Positions 45,480-53,884 of a stretch of DNA of 64,000 bases are shown one piece after another (within the stretch, counting starts at the first letter, position 1; the number at the start of each line of letters is the position of its first letter). Position numbers and translations under genes: made by a program. The notes beneath the pieces were generated by a model. It had not been told where the DNA came from, ran no database searches, and saw nothing but the letters and a program-made list of their open reading frames with translations. The stretch is from Melioribacter roseus P3M-2 (GTDB taxonomy: Bacteria; Bacteroidota; Ignavibacteria; Ignavibacteriales; Melioribacteraceae), in NCBI RefSeq assembly GCF_000279145.1, contig NC_018178.1, positions 558,001 to 622,000 of the forward strand, read 5' to 3'.

Positions 45480-46115
45480 TTGGGGAGTTCTTGGTTTTGG
45501 AGTTCAACGTTCTTCGTTTTGGGGTTTTGGAGTTCAACGTTCTTCGTTTTGGTGTTCAGGGTTTGGGAGTTCAATGTTCTTCGTTTTGGAGTTCAAGGTT
45601 TGTCATTCAAAGTTATACAACAAAGAACGCCTGCACTTCCGCACGCCCTCGTCTTTGCGAGGAGTCCCGCCAACGGCGGGACGACGAAGCAAACTCTAAT
45701 GAGTGTATGAGATTACTTCGCCCCGCTTTCAGCGGGACTCGTAATGACGGACGCCGGATTGAACAGGTCTTTGCGAACGAGCGGAGCGAGTGAAGCAAAC
45801 CCTAAACAAAACACTGTCTTTGCGAGGAGATCCGACGAAGACGGAACGACGAAGAATCTGCGGATGACTTTTGATTAATAATTAATTGATTGAGATACTT
45901 CCCCCGCCGTTGGCGGGGTCAGTATGACAAATGACGGATTGTGTAGGTCTTTACGAACGAGCGGAGCGAGTGAAGCAACCTCTAATGTATACCAGTGAGA
46001 TTACTTCGTAATAACGTTACAGACTTAAATAAATCTTTGCGAGGAGTCCCGCCACCGGCGGGACTCGTAATGACAAATGACGGATCGGATAGGTCTTTGC
46101 GAACTAATCCGTTTA
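45480..46115. repeat. TTCAACGTTCTTCGTTTTGG tandem and modular hairpin repeats (cluster 8)
   Basis: 45480-45610 is a tandem of about four GAGTTCAACGTTCTTCGTTTTGG-like units with variation. It is followed by the CTGCACTTCCGCACGCCC piece of the composite element, then TTTGC-stem units with GTCCCGCCAACGGCGGGAC, ATTAC-stem (about 45709-45748) and ATACT-stem (about 45893-45930) units. No gene lies here. Confidence 0.8.
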
Positions 46116-46120
46116 TTTAC

Positions 46121-47431
46121 TCACCCTCCGTTTAATTGATTTTCCAGATAAAGTTCATAAGCTCCGAGGTCGAGAAATCCGTGTCCCGACAAATTAAACA
46201 AAATCGTTTTTGATTCTCCGGTTTCCTTGCATTTCAATGCCTGTTCGACCGCTTCTTTAACGGCATGAGAACTTTCGGGAGCAGGCACTATTCCTTCGGT
46301 TTGAGCGAAGATTTGAGCTGCTTTGAAAACTTCGAGTTGTTCGTAAGCAGACGCCGAAATAATGCCCTGATTATAAAGGTGAGATATCGAAGAAGCCATA
46401 CCGTGATACCTCAATCCGCCAGCGTGAATTTTGGGCGGTATAAAATCGTGACCGAGAGTATACATTTTCAATAAAGGCGTCATGCCCGCTTCGTCGCCGA
46501 AATCATAATCGAACTTGCCTTTTGTCAAAGTGGGACACGAGGCGGGTTCGACAGCAATAATTTCGAGATTCTTTCTTTCGCCGCTCAGTTTGTCTTTAAT
46601 AAACGGGAAGGCGATGCCGGCAAAGTTGCTGCCGCCCCCGGCACATCCGATTACAATATCGGGATAGTCGTCCACCATTTCCATCTGCAATTTTGCTTCC
46701 TCTCCGATTACGGTTTGATGCAGCAGAACATGATTCAAAACGCTGCCCAGGCTGTAGTTCGTATCGTCCCTTTGAACGGCGACTTCAACCGCTTCGCTGA
46801 TTGCAATGCCGAGCGAGCCAGGAGAATCGGGATCGGCTTCCAGTACTTTTCTGCCTGCGTTCGTTAAATTAGTAGGACTCGCGTGAACCGTAGCCCCGAA
46901 CAATTTCATAAACGTTTTACGATATGGTTTTTGATTATAGCTGACTTTTACCATAAAGACTTCGCATTCCAAACCGAAATGCTTGCACGCCATCGATAGC
47001 GCGCTGCCCCATTGACCGGCTCCGGTTTCGGTAACGAGTTTTTTGATTCCGGCTTTTTTGTTGTAATAAGCCTGGGCGTACGAGGTATTTGTTTTGTGGC
47101 TTCCCGTTGGATTTGCGCCTTCGTATTTAAAATAAATTTTTGCGGGCGTGTCGAGTTCTTTTTCCAGATTAGCGGCGCGAATTAACGGCGTCGGTCTGCT
47201 TATTCTATATAGATCTCTTACTTCGTCGGGAATTTCGATATACCTTTCGGTAGAAACCTCCTGCATAATCAAATCCATCGGAAAGATAGCCGATAAATCT
47301 TCCGGACCGGCGGGTTGTTTCGTGGCGGGATTTAACGGCGGGTCCATCGGAACGGGCAAATCCGCAAGAATATTGTAATAATGAGTTGGCATTTTAGATT
47401 GTTCGAGAAAAACTATTTTGTTGTCCGACAT
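46121..47431 (-). CDS. trpB: Tryptophan synthase beta chain, TrpB2 type
   Basis: 436 residues, longer than TrpB1 as is normal for TrpB2. The pyridoxal phosphate lysine is in [13 protein letters not shown], the phosphate-binding loop is [11 protein letters not shown], and [10 protein letters not shown] and [11 protein letters not shown] are further TrpB2 marks. It makes tryptophan from indole (or indole-derived intermediate) and serine in the cytoplasm. No trpA or other trp gene is beside it. A GGAGG site precedes the ATG, and the 290-base leader encodes a tryptophan-rich peptide and a terminator, so expression is likely controlled by attenuation. Confidence 0.92.
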   Translation of the reverse strand: MSDNKIVFLEQSKMPTHYYNILADLPVPMDPPLNPATKQPAGPEDLSAIFPMDLIMQEVSTERYIEIPDEVRDLYRISRPTPLIRAANLEKELDTPAKIYFKYEGANPTGSHKTNTSYAQAYYNKKAGIKKLVTETGAGQWGSALSMACKHFGLECEVFMVKVSYNQKPYRKTFMKLFGATVHASPTNLTNAGRKVLEADPDSPGSLGIAISEAVEVAVQRDDTNYSLGSVLNHVLLHQTVIGEEAKLQMEMVDDYPDIVIGCAGGGSNFAGIAFPFIKDKLSGERKNLEIIAVEPASCPTLTKGKFDYDFGDEAGMTPLLKMYTLGHDFIPPKIHAGGLRYHGMASSISHLYNQGIISASAYEQLEVFKAAQIFAQTEGIVPAPESSHAVKEAVEQALKCKETGESKTILFNLSGHGFLDLGAYELYLENQLNGG

Positions 47432-47481
47432 TTTTTAATAACCTCCGATTTATTAGTGAGAAAAATCTAATCCCGTAAAAC

Positions 47482-47518
47482 AAAAAAGCCGTGAACGGTT
47501 CTACCATCCACGGCTTTT
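47482..47518 (-). terminator. Attenuator terminator upstream of trpB2
   Basis: On the minus strand AAAAGCCGTG and CACGGCTTTT form a 10-base stem around a 15-base loop, followed by TTTTTTG. It lies between the Trp leader peptide and trpB2, 51 bases before the trpB2 start. The loop segment GGAUGGUAG (47501-47509) can pair over 9 bases, with two G-U pairs, with CUGCCGUCC (47544-47552) in the leader, which gives a candidate antiterminator. Confidence 0.85.
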
Positions 47519-47540
47519 CGATTGCAAAATATTTAAAGTC

Positions 47541-47615
47541 CTAGGACGGCAGAGAGGAATATCTCCACTGCCACCAGAACAAGTTAACTTTAGCGATATT
47601 TAATTTTCCGTTCAT
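47541..47615 (-). CDS. Tryptophan leader peptide (attenuator)
   Basis: A 24-residue frame starting ATG at 47615 and ending TAG at 47541-47543, with sequence MNGKLNIAKV... and the end FWWQWRYSSLPS. Three tryptophan codons (TGG TGG CAG TGG, 47565-47576) sit in the 5' arm of an RNA hairpin (GGCAG with CTGCC, 47548-47572), directly upstream of the 47482-47518 terminator. That is the arrangement of a classic ribosome-mediated attenuator: a ribosome stalled at the tryptophans would block the hairpin, free its 3' arm to pair with the terminator loop, and allow read-through into trpB2. Confidence 0.8.
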   Translation of the reverse strand: MNGKLNIAKVNLFWWQWRYSSLPS

Positions 47616-47723
47616 TTGAATGCAAAGATAAATTTTAAGAATTCAATAGTCAATAAAAAATATCAGGGTTCGAGTAAAAATTACTCTCCCCCCGACCACC
47701 CTCAAACAATTATTATGGAATGA

Positions 47724-48989
47724 TTACTTTAAAAGAATGAGTTTTTTAATTTCGGAAAACTCTCCGGACTGCATTCTGTAAAGGTATATACCGTTGCTCA
47801 GATTACCGCCGTCGAATTCTACTTCGTAATTGCCGGGAGTTTTTTCTTCATTTACAAGTGTTATAATTTCTCTGCCGAGAATGTCGTAAACTGTGATGTT
47901 TACAAAGCTTTTTTTCGGCACAGAATATTTAATCTTAGTTGTCGGGTTAAATGGGTTGGGGTAGTTTTGGGAAAGGGAAAAGTCTGTGGGAGAAGATAAA
48001 ATAGGAACATCAGTTTGAACATCTGCTTTGAGTAGATATATGCCGTCGCCGGTGCTTAATAGATATTCCCCATTAATTTCAATCATGGAGTAAACTCCAT
48101 AATTGAAATTTAAGTCCGTCCAATTCTGCAAGTCCCACGACCATAAAAGCTTTTCTCCCCCCAACAGCCACCCTAAGCTCGGGGAATAAATAACAGAACT
48201 GAATAAGAGATGATCAGTGGCGGGGTTTTGATAATGTCCCCAAGATTCGCCATCAGAAGAAATATACAGCTGCAAATCCGAAACCGCTAATAAATTGTAT
48301 TTATTCTCCGCTACAGACCTGAACAAATAGTCTAGGTCTATCTCGGGGAGATTTGGCGTCGGTCGCCGCCAGTTTTTTCCCTCATCATCAGAAACCCATA
48401 CACCTTCTTTTTGACGGTTTAATCCCATCAAGTAGGCAATTATTCGACCTGTACTTGTGCGATACAAGAAACTTATAGTGTTTTGCCCCCAATATCGGGA
48501 AGAATCTACAATTTGCTCCCATAATTTTTCATCCGTTATATTCGGCGAAATATCAGTCCGTACTCTCAGAAGGTCATACCAGCCACCCCCCGCAAGGAAT
48601 GATCCATCCGAGAGAGGGAGCATCGCAAAGGGGCCATGTTTTTCATTCATGATCCAGGTTTTCCCTGAATCAGGGGTAAGATAAGTCCCCCTGCCACTCG
48701 CTATAACAACACAGCCATTGGCTGTGGTTATAAAATCTCCAATCCTAAGAATGGGAAGGGAGATTTTTTCCCATTGGTTGAGGTTTTTAACATTAGACCT
48801 GTATATACTTTGGTAATCTGTGCCAAAAATATAGTCTCCTGACATTGTAACATCATAAAATCCTACAACCATATCATTTATATCATAAAATTCGGCAATC
48901 TTTTCTATGGACTCCACCCGCAGCACCTGCCCTTTTAAAAGGGCGGGGAAAAGAAAAACAAAAACTACGAGAAACAATAACTTTTTCAT
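47724..48989 (-). CDS. Type IX-secreted beta-propeller (BNR/sortilin-like) protein
   Basis: 421 residues. Signal peptide (1-21), then about 310 residues of Asp-box-type repeats as seen in sialidase/photosystem II assembly-like propellers (TPDSGKTWIMNE, SDDEGKNWRRPTPN, SSDGESWGHYQ), and a type IX sorting domain (about 335-421; SLSQNYPNPFNPTTKIKYSV, ending KKLILLK). It would be exported to the surface or medium. No catalytic set is recognised. It stands alone downstream of an apparently alien ORF. Confidence 0.82.
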   Translation of the reverse strand: MKKLLFLVVFVFLFPALLKGQVLRVESIEKIAEFYDINDMVVGFYDVTMSGDYIFGTDYQSIYRSNVKNLNQWEKISLPILRIGDFITTANGCVVIASGRGTYLTPDSGKTWIMNEKHGPFAMLPLSDGSFLAGGGWYDLLRVRTDISPNITDEKLWEQIVDSSRYWGQNTISFLYRTSTGRIIAYLMGLNRQKEGVWVSDDEGKNWRRPTPNLPEIDLDYLFRSVAENKYNLLAVSDLQLYISSDGESWGHYQNPATDHLLFSSVIYSPSLGWLLGGEKLLWSWDLQNWTDLNFNYGVYSMIEINGEYLLSTGDGIYLLKADVQTDVPILSSPTDFSLSQNYPNPFNPTTKIKYSVPKKSFVNITVYDILGREIITLVNEEKTPGNYEVEFDGGNLSNGIYLYRMQSGEFSEIKKLILLK

Positions 48990-49105
48990 TTTACAATCCT
49001 CCTTTTTTTATTTTTTTAATCAACTGCTTTAATTATATCATAAAAAGAAAAAACGAGCAAGATTATTATTCTTGCATTCAATTAAAAGGAGGGTTAGATA
49101 GATAG

Positions 49106-50188
49106 CTATTGTCTTAAAATCGCGCGAATTAATATGTAATATGTCGTACCGGGAGTTAAGCCATCAATTTTATAATCACGATCCCCTGTCTGTGTCCTTT
49201 GTTTATTATTTTGATCTGTCGAATCAAAACTAAATTTTCCTTTTTCCCCCCAACACCTTGTCACATCGCTTTCTGTTTTACATCTGTTAAAACTATTTGG
49301 CGCATTAGGATCTTTGGCCTCATCAACATTAAACATCATAATCTTCACCTTGCTATAATCCATTGGGTTTTCCCAGTTGACAGTGATGGAGCAGTAGCCA
49401 TTGGAGCAGGAATTTTTTTGAACAGATGTAATTTTTGGCTTTTGTATTTTTGCCTTTGGAGTTTGGGCAGGATAGGTTGTGGAGGAAACATAGACGCAGT
49501 AAATTGGGTCATTGGGATTGTTGGGATCGCAGAAGTGAATTTGAGGGACAATGTTTACCTCCTTTGTGCTTCCAGACAAAACTCCTGTGGATGATGTGTA
49601 TGTTATCCCGCTTAAATCTACATAGCCGTCAAATGAGCTATAAGATGAATCAAAGCTTAAAAATTTCGCATAGCCGGAAAGCTTATCTCCCGACAACATC
49701 GCCGGAGATGAAAGATGGGCTGCATCCAAATCCGCCTTATTAAACGATATCCAGCCATAACCGCAAACATCATTGCTTTGCCCGCAAGGAACCCCGCTCC
49801 AAGCATAGCCCATAAGTTCATTGGTGTTGCGGTTAAGGTAGACGCCGTATTTTTGAGTGCCGCTTATAATTGCATTAGGGTCGGTTGATGTTGTATCCGA
49901 ACTAAACTTAATCCAGCCGACGGAAGGGCTGTTTGACACTGGAGTTGATGATGCCCCCGCCCACGCCCAGCCATATACAGGAGATATAGCGGTGAGGTCC
50001 AACTCTGTTGTCGTTGAACCAAAAAGTAAAACACTGCTGCTTTCAATTTGAGATGCAAACACAGGTAAACTTGGAGAAACATATAAAGGATCTTTAATCT
50101 CTACGCTAAATTGCAATTCCTTGCCCAATAAGCCTCCAGCTTTGTATTCATAACACTCCACATTGGCAGCATCTATTAAGAAAACCAT
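49106..50188 (-). CDS. Patescibacteria-like GYAW/GWISF repeat protein with fibronectin-like end
   Basis: 360 residues with no signal peptide; a stop codon lies just before its first ATG and no ribosome binding site is visible, so it may be the 3' part of a longer gene. The middle holds the blocks YGWAW, VGWIKF, GYAWSG and YGWISFN, which are typical of secreted proteins in candidate phyla radiation bacteria (Parcubacteria and relatives). The last 100 residues look like a fibronectin type III domain (SITVNWENPMDYSKV, IDGLTPGTTYYILIRAI). Cysteine-rich pieces (CDPNNPNDPIYC) add to the unlike-neighbour style. Function unknown; foreign origin is an inference. Confidence 0.6.
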   Translation of the reverse strand: MVFLIDAANVECYEYKAGGLLGKELQFSVEIKDPLYVSPSLPVFASQIESSSVLLFGSTTTELDLTAISPVYGWAWAGASSTPVSNSPSVGWIKFSSDTTSTDPNAIISGTQKYGVYLNRNTNELMGYAWSGVPCGQSNDVCGYGWISFNKADLDAAHLSSPAMLSGDKLSGYAKFLSFDSSYSSFDGYVDLSGITYTSSTGVLSGSTKEVNIVPQIHFCDPNNPNDPIYCVYVSSTTYPAQTPKAKIQKPKITSVQKNSCSNGYCSITVNWENPMDYSKVKIMMFNVDEAKDPNAPNSFNRCKTESDVTRCWGEKGKFSFDSTDQNNKQRTQTGDRDYKIDGLTPGTTYYILIRAILRQ

Positions 50189-50210
50189 ATATTAAAAACT
50201 AATAAAAAAT

Positions 50211-50411
50211 TTATCTCATCAGCACCATCTTCTTAGTTTCAGAATAATTCCCAGCCTGCATTCTGCAGAAGTAAGTCCCGCTTGGCAGATTTGAAGCATT
50301 GAATTCTACTTCGTAATTGCCTGGGATTTTTTCTTCGTTAACAAGAGTTGCAATTTCTCAGCCGAGTATATTGTATATCTTTATTGTCACAAAAAGATAA
50401 GGGTAAGATCA
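50211..50411 (-). pseudogene. Remnant of a type IX sorting domain gene
   Basis: Reading the minus strand gives LFVTIKIYNILG-stop-EIATLVNEEKIPGNYEVEF and a tail ending KKMVLMR-stop, which is the second half of a type IX sorting domain. The stop codon (TGA at 50358-50360) replaces the usual arginine of the GREI motif, and the NPFNP half is missing. It is the decayed end of a secreted protein gene whose body is gone. Confidence 0.8.
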
Positions 50412-50444
50412 ATCATCACACTTACGCAAATTTTATATAAGACT

Positions 50445-50777
50445 TCAGATTTTGTGTAATCTATTATTTTCTTTGCCGGATATTTCATCAATTAAATTAG
50501 CCATAAGTTCTGAAATCTTATATGTATTGTTTTCAATACTTACAAAACAAGAAATAATCTGTCCTTGAGCAACTATAAAATAACCTATTGTAGCTATTAA
50601 AAACCCCCAAATAAATTCACCATTAAAATCAAAATGTCTATTATCAATACAGCTTTTAAAACTGGAAAATATTATTAGCGCGGCTACAAGAACTATTATC
50701 CATCCAATTGTTGAAATTGTTTTACCTACCGATAACAAAGTTAAAAAGCGCTGCTCATTTTGTTCTTTATTTTCCAT
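50445..50777 (-). CDS. Small membrane protein, unknown function
   Basis: 110 residues with two membrane segments (about 22-40 TIGWIIVLVAALIIFSSF and about 56-78 FIWGFLIATIGYFIVAQGQII) and a charged C-terminal tail likely to be helical. I do not recognise the family. It lies between the sorting-domain remnant and the IS3-family element, in a region with other unusual genes. Confidence 0.55.
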   Translation of the reverse strand: MENKEQNEQRFLTLLSVGKTISTIGWIIVLVAALIIFSSFKSCIDNRHFDFNGEFIWGFLIATIGYFIVAQGQIISCFVSIENNTYKISELMANLIDEISGKENNRLHKI

Positions 50778-50992
50778 ATGTCACCTATGATTATTTTAGA
50801 AATTATTACTTGCACTGTAGCCTATAACTCTGTCTTTATCAACCTTTCAATTATAACTTGAAAGTATGAATTGTATAATCATCAATTAATATTGTATAAT
50901 CTCCTTCAGGGAGAGGTGATCTTGCCCCCATCTTGTAGACAGACAGAAAAGCAACTATATTTAAATTAAAACAAATATAGGAGAACACTAAG

Positions 50993-51289
50993 ATGGGACA
51001 AACAAGAAGAACCTACGACAAAGAGTTTAAGCTATCGGCAGTCAAAATGGTAACCGAAGAAGGAATGTCGGTGGCAGAAGTATCCAGAGACTTGGGCATA
51101 AGCGAGAACTCGATTCATAGATGGAAGAAGAAATATCTCGAAGACAAGAATAATGCATTTCCGGGAAAAGGGAAATTAAAACCGGAAGATGAAGAAATAA
51201 GACGACTTGAGAGGGAGCTCAAGCGAGTAAAAATGGAAAGAGACATATTAAAAAAAGCCATATCTTTTTTTTCAAAGGATACGGAGTAA
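50993..51289 (+). CDS. IS3-family transposase OrfA
   Basis: 98 residues with the helix-turn-helix MSVAEVSRDLGISENSIHRWKKKY and a leucine-zipper-like tail ELKRVKMERDILKKA. The run of seven A at 51250-51256 (LKK codons) allows a -1 slip; the shifted frame reads SHIFFFKGYGVKYM and joins OrfB's start without a stop. So the active OrfAB transposase is probably made by programmed frameshifting. It binds the element's ends. Confidence 0.92.
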   Translation: MGQTRRTYDKEFKLSAVKMVTEEGMSVAEVSRDLGISENSIHRWKKKYLEDKNNAFPGKGKLKPEDEEIRRLERELKRVKMERDILKKAISFFSKDTE

Positions 51290-51294
51290 AATAT

Positions 51295-52167
51295 ATGTTC
51301 ATAAAAGAGAACCGAAGGAATTATCCTTTAGAGTTAATGTGCCGGGTATTACGGGTCAGCCGCTCCGGGTATTATAATTGGCTAAAAAGGAAATTAAGTA
51401 GTAGAGAGATAGAAGAGCGGAAATTATTAGAGATAATAAGATTTCATTACAATAGAAGCGATGGCAGGTATGGATCGCCAAGGATAACGGCGTCGATCAG
51501 AAGGAATGGAATAATTGTAAACAGGAAGAAAGTGGCAAGGTTGATGAGGCTACACAATATACGAGCCAAGATGAAGAAGAGATACAAATCAACGACGCGT
51601 CAGAATCGAAAAGCGGAGGTGAGCGAAAATTTGGTAAAAGGCAATTTTCGTTCGGAAGAGAAAGATAAGGTCTGGACGAGCGATATAACATATTTGTGGA
51701 CATCAGAAGGCTGGTTGTATTTGGCAGTGATAATGGATATTTACTCAAGAAAGATAGTGGGATGGTTGGTAAGTCAGAGATTGACAGCTGAAATAATAAA
51801 TAGAGCTTTAAGGATTGCCATAATGCATAGAAATCCGCCGGCGGGGTTAATTTTTCACAGTGACAGAGGCAGTCAGTATACGAGCAAATCATTCAGAGAA
51901 CAATTGAAAAGCTATCAGATGAAACAATCGATGAGTTCGAGCGGCAATTGTTATGACAATGCAATTACGGAATCGTTTTTTCATACATTGAAAACCGAAT
52001 TGGTGAATTTTGAGAAATATGAAACGCGTGACGAAGCCAGGCAAAGTATATTTAGATACATTGAAATATTTTACAACAGGCAGAGATTACATTCAGCTTT
52101 GGGTTATTTATCTCCGGTTGAATTCGAAGAAAAAAATAAGGAAGAAATTAAAGAAAGAGTTGCTTAA
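51295..52167 (+). CDS. IS3-family transposase OrfB (DDE integrase core)
   Basis: 290 residues: an N-terminal HTH_21 region (LELMCRVLRVSRSGYYNW, RYGSPRI) and an integrase core with the full catalytic triad, D in WTSDITYL, D in FHSDRGSQY, and E in NAITESFFHTLKTE. No disrupting stop is seen, so the element could be active. It is translated from its own start or as a fusion with OrfA. Confidence 0.94.
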   Translation: MFIKENRRNYPLELMCRVLRVSRSGYYNWLKRKLSSREIEERKLLEIIRFHYNRSDGRYGSPRITASIRRNGIIVNRKKVARLMRLHNIRAKMKKRYKSTTRQNRKAEVSENLVKGNFRSEEKDKVWTSDITYLWTSEGWLYLAVIMDIYSRKIVGWLVSQRLTAEIINRALRIAIMHRNPPAGLIFHSDRGSQYTSKSFREQLKSYQMKQSMSSSGNCYDNAITESFFHTLKTELVNFEKYETRDEARQSIFRYIEIFYNRQRLHSALGYLSPVEFEEKNKEEIKERVA

Positions 52168-52224
52168 CTTATTGTATACTTTTTGGGGGAAAGATCAATA
52201 TTATTTTCAAGCTTTTATTGTGAG

Positions 52225-52983
52225 TTACCGTCCAATTCCAAAATTAACCCCTAATCTTACTTCCGGACCCATTAACTTAAACGGGGAATCGTTTGTCCTT
52301 TTATTATCAATATAAAATGCGAGGTTATTTGCATCTAGATCTTCATTTGCTGTTACATTTGTTCCATTTTGATCCGGACCCGTAAAGCTAACTTCCGGTT
52401 TTAAGTCTATATTTATTGAATAACTACCCGATAAAATTATTTGAGCATTAGGGCTTACATCGATTACAAAAGCTAAATTCGGTCTAATAAAGGCATACCA
52501 TCCAACCATACTTATATCAACATTTGCAAAATTTTGAAACCGGGTATCATTTACCTGTATCCAAGTTGTATGGTTTTCCAATGTTCCGAGTGATTTATTA
52601 TAGTACCCTACTCCACCAGAAATGCTTGGCAAGAACGAAATATTTCTTTCACCAGTAATAAAGAAAGGATAGCCGATACTACCGCCACCATCTATACCAA
52701 AGTATTTCCCCAAAAACAAATTCACAAAGGCGTCCCAATACATATTTTGAGTTTTTGAATAATTGTTATAATTAACTCCCAAATTAAAAACCGTCTTGCC
52801 ACTTAATTCAATGTCAGTAAAAAAATTATCCGGGGCTGGTGATTCATCACGATACCAAAACCAGATATTGGAGCCCCTGTATTCAATAAATTTTAATCCT
52901 CCATATACTGTTACATTTCTTTGAGCCGTTGCATGCTCGCAAACAAATAAAAATGCAACAAATAACATTGTAAAAGTTTTCAT
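52225..52983 (-). CDS. Outer membrane beta-barrel-like protein, unknown function
   Basis: 252 residues with a signal peptide (1-20, ending ATAQ) and alternating amphipathic strands ending in VRLGVNFGIGR, as in small porin-like OmpW/OMP_b-brl barrels. No close family recognised. Its stop lies 28 bases from the right end of the IS element, and it may be cotranscribed with the small lipoprotein gene upstream. Confidence 0.6.
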   Translation of the reverse strand: MKTFTMLFVAFLFVCEHATAQRNVTVYGGLKFIEYRGSNIWFWYRDESPAPDNFFTDIELSGKTVFNLGVNYNNYSKTQNMYWDAFVNLFLGKYFGIDGGGSIGYPFFITGERNISFLPSISGGVGYYNKSLGTLENHTTWIQVNDTRFQNFANVDISMVGWYAFIRPNLAFVIDVSPNAQIILSGSYSINIDLKPEVSFTGPDQNGTNVTANEDLDANNLAFYIDNKRTNDSPFKLMGPEVRLGVNFGIGR

Positions 52984-53007
52984 TTTGCCTCCACTTATAT
53001 GAAAAAT

Positions 53008-53415
53008 TTAATCTCTTTTTTCGAGTTCACAATCAATAGGATACATACAAATATTACTGCTAAATTTTCCGATAATTCTACGACCATTTAACTTCCCATG
53101 TATATTTATTTTTATTGATGAACCTAACACTGAGCCGGCTTCACCATTTAACGAAACTGCATCGCCTTCAAGAAATCCTTGTACAGCAATAGTATTTTGT
53201 TGAAGGTTATTTTGCAGACTCATCGTCAGTAACCCGTTTAAATTTTTTTCATTCTGACTAAGAAGTAATTCAAGCTGTAAAGTTGTAACTTTATCACCCC
53301 TTATCTCAGTAGCAGTACCCCTCCAATTACCGGATAAGTTCGGTTCTTTTGAACAACCAAAAGAATATACTATGAATGTAATTAACACAAATTTTATTGA
53401 ACATCTTTTATTCAT
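53008..53415 (-). CDS. Small lipoprotein, unknown function
   Basis: 135 residues with a lipobox YSFGC (C21) followed by a predicted beta-rich domain (LSGNWRGTATEI, LQLELLLSQNEKNLNGLLTM) of lipocalin-like appearance. I do not recognise the family. Its start overlaps the end of the DUF898 gene by 4 bases. Confidence 0.6.
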   Translation of the reverse strand: MNKRCSIKFVLITFIVYSFGCSKEPNLSGNWRGTATEIRGDKVTTLQLELLLSQNEKNLNGLLTMSLQNNLQQNTIAVQGFLEGDAVSLNGEAGSVLGSSIKINIHGKLNGRRIIGKFSSNICMYPIDCELEKRD

Positions 53416-53732
53416 ATTTCCCCCTCAAACTCCATATGCTCAACAATCCATTTTTGTAAATCAGGAATAATCCATATGGCATAAATTCCGAAAGTGACTA
53501 TTAACAGGAAGAACCATTTAATCCATAAACCGAACAAACCAGCGCCGCTGCCAATAAATTTGCAGCGTCTGCCATTGATAATTGTGTGCTTTGCTATCCA
53601 TTGTTGTTTAAGAACAACCGCCCATGGGAATGCAAGACCGAGTGATAATAACGTAATTAAAAAAGCCGCAACGGCAGTACCGAAAAATGTCCCGGCACCT
53701 CCATCGAATGAAAAGTTTTTTGATTTTGTCAT
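53412..53732 (-). CDS. DUF898-like membrane protein
   Basis: 106 residues. FDGGAGTFFGTAVAAFLITLLSLGLAFPWAVVLKQQW matches the start of DUF898/YjgN family proteins (FxG...F...LLTLxTLGLxxPWA), followed by a second membrane segment WFFLLIVTFGIYAIWII. Function of the family is unknown. Shorter than full DUF898 proteins, which have more repeats of this pattern. Confidence 0.7.
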   Translation of the reverse strand: MTKSKNFSFDGGAGTFFGTAVAAFLITLLSLGLAFPWAVVLKQQWIAKHTIINGRRCKFIGSGAGLFGLWIKWFFLLIVTFGIYAIWIIPDLQKWIVEHMEFEGEI

Positions 53733-53884
53733 AAATTTATTCTTCTTAAAAATGGTAGAATTTTACTTTTCATCTGTTTTTCAACAACAAACCATATGAT
53801 GCTTAACTTGCAAGCAAATTCACTTAAATTTTATCAATTTTTTCCCATTGGAAGCCTTCATTTACATATGTTCATACATATAAA

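Larger units (their letters stand above)
50917..52197 (+). mobile_element. IS3-family insertion sequence
   Basis: 1281 bases bounded by imperfect inverted repeats: left TGATCTTGCCCCCA-TCTTGTAGACA and, reading inward from the right, TGATCTTTCCCCCA-AAAAGTATACA. It holds the two overlapping-frame transposase genes typical of the family. No 3-4 base target duplication is visible (GAGG left, ATAT right), so either it moved with rearrangement or one flank changed later. Both transposase frames look intact. Confidence 0.88.

Noticed and set aside
47482-47615. T-box riboswitch upstream of trpB2
   Set aside because: No AGGGUGGNACCGCG box is present; the Trp-rich leader peptide with terminator explains the structure better.
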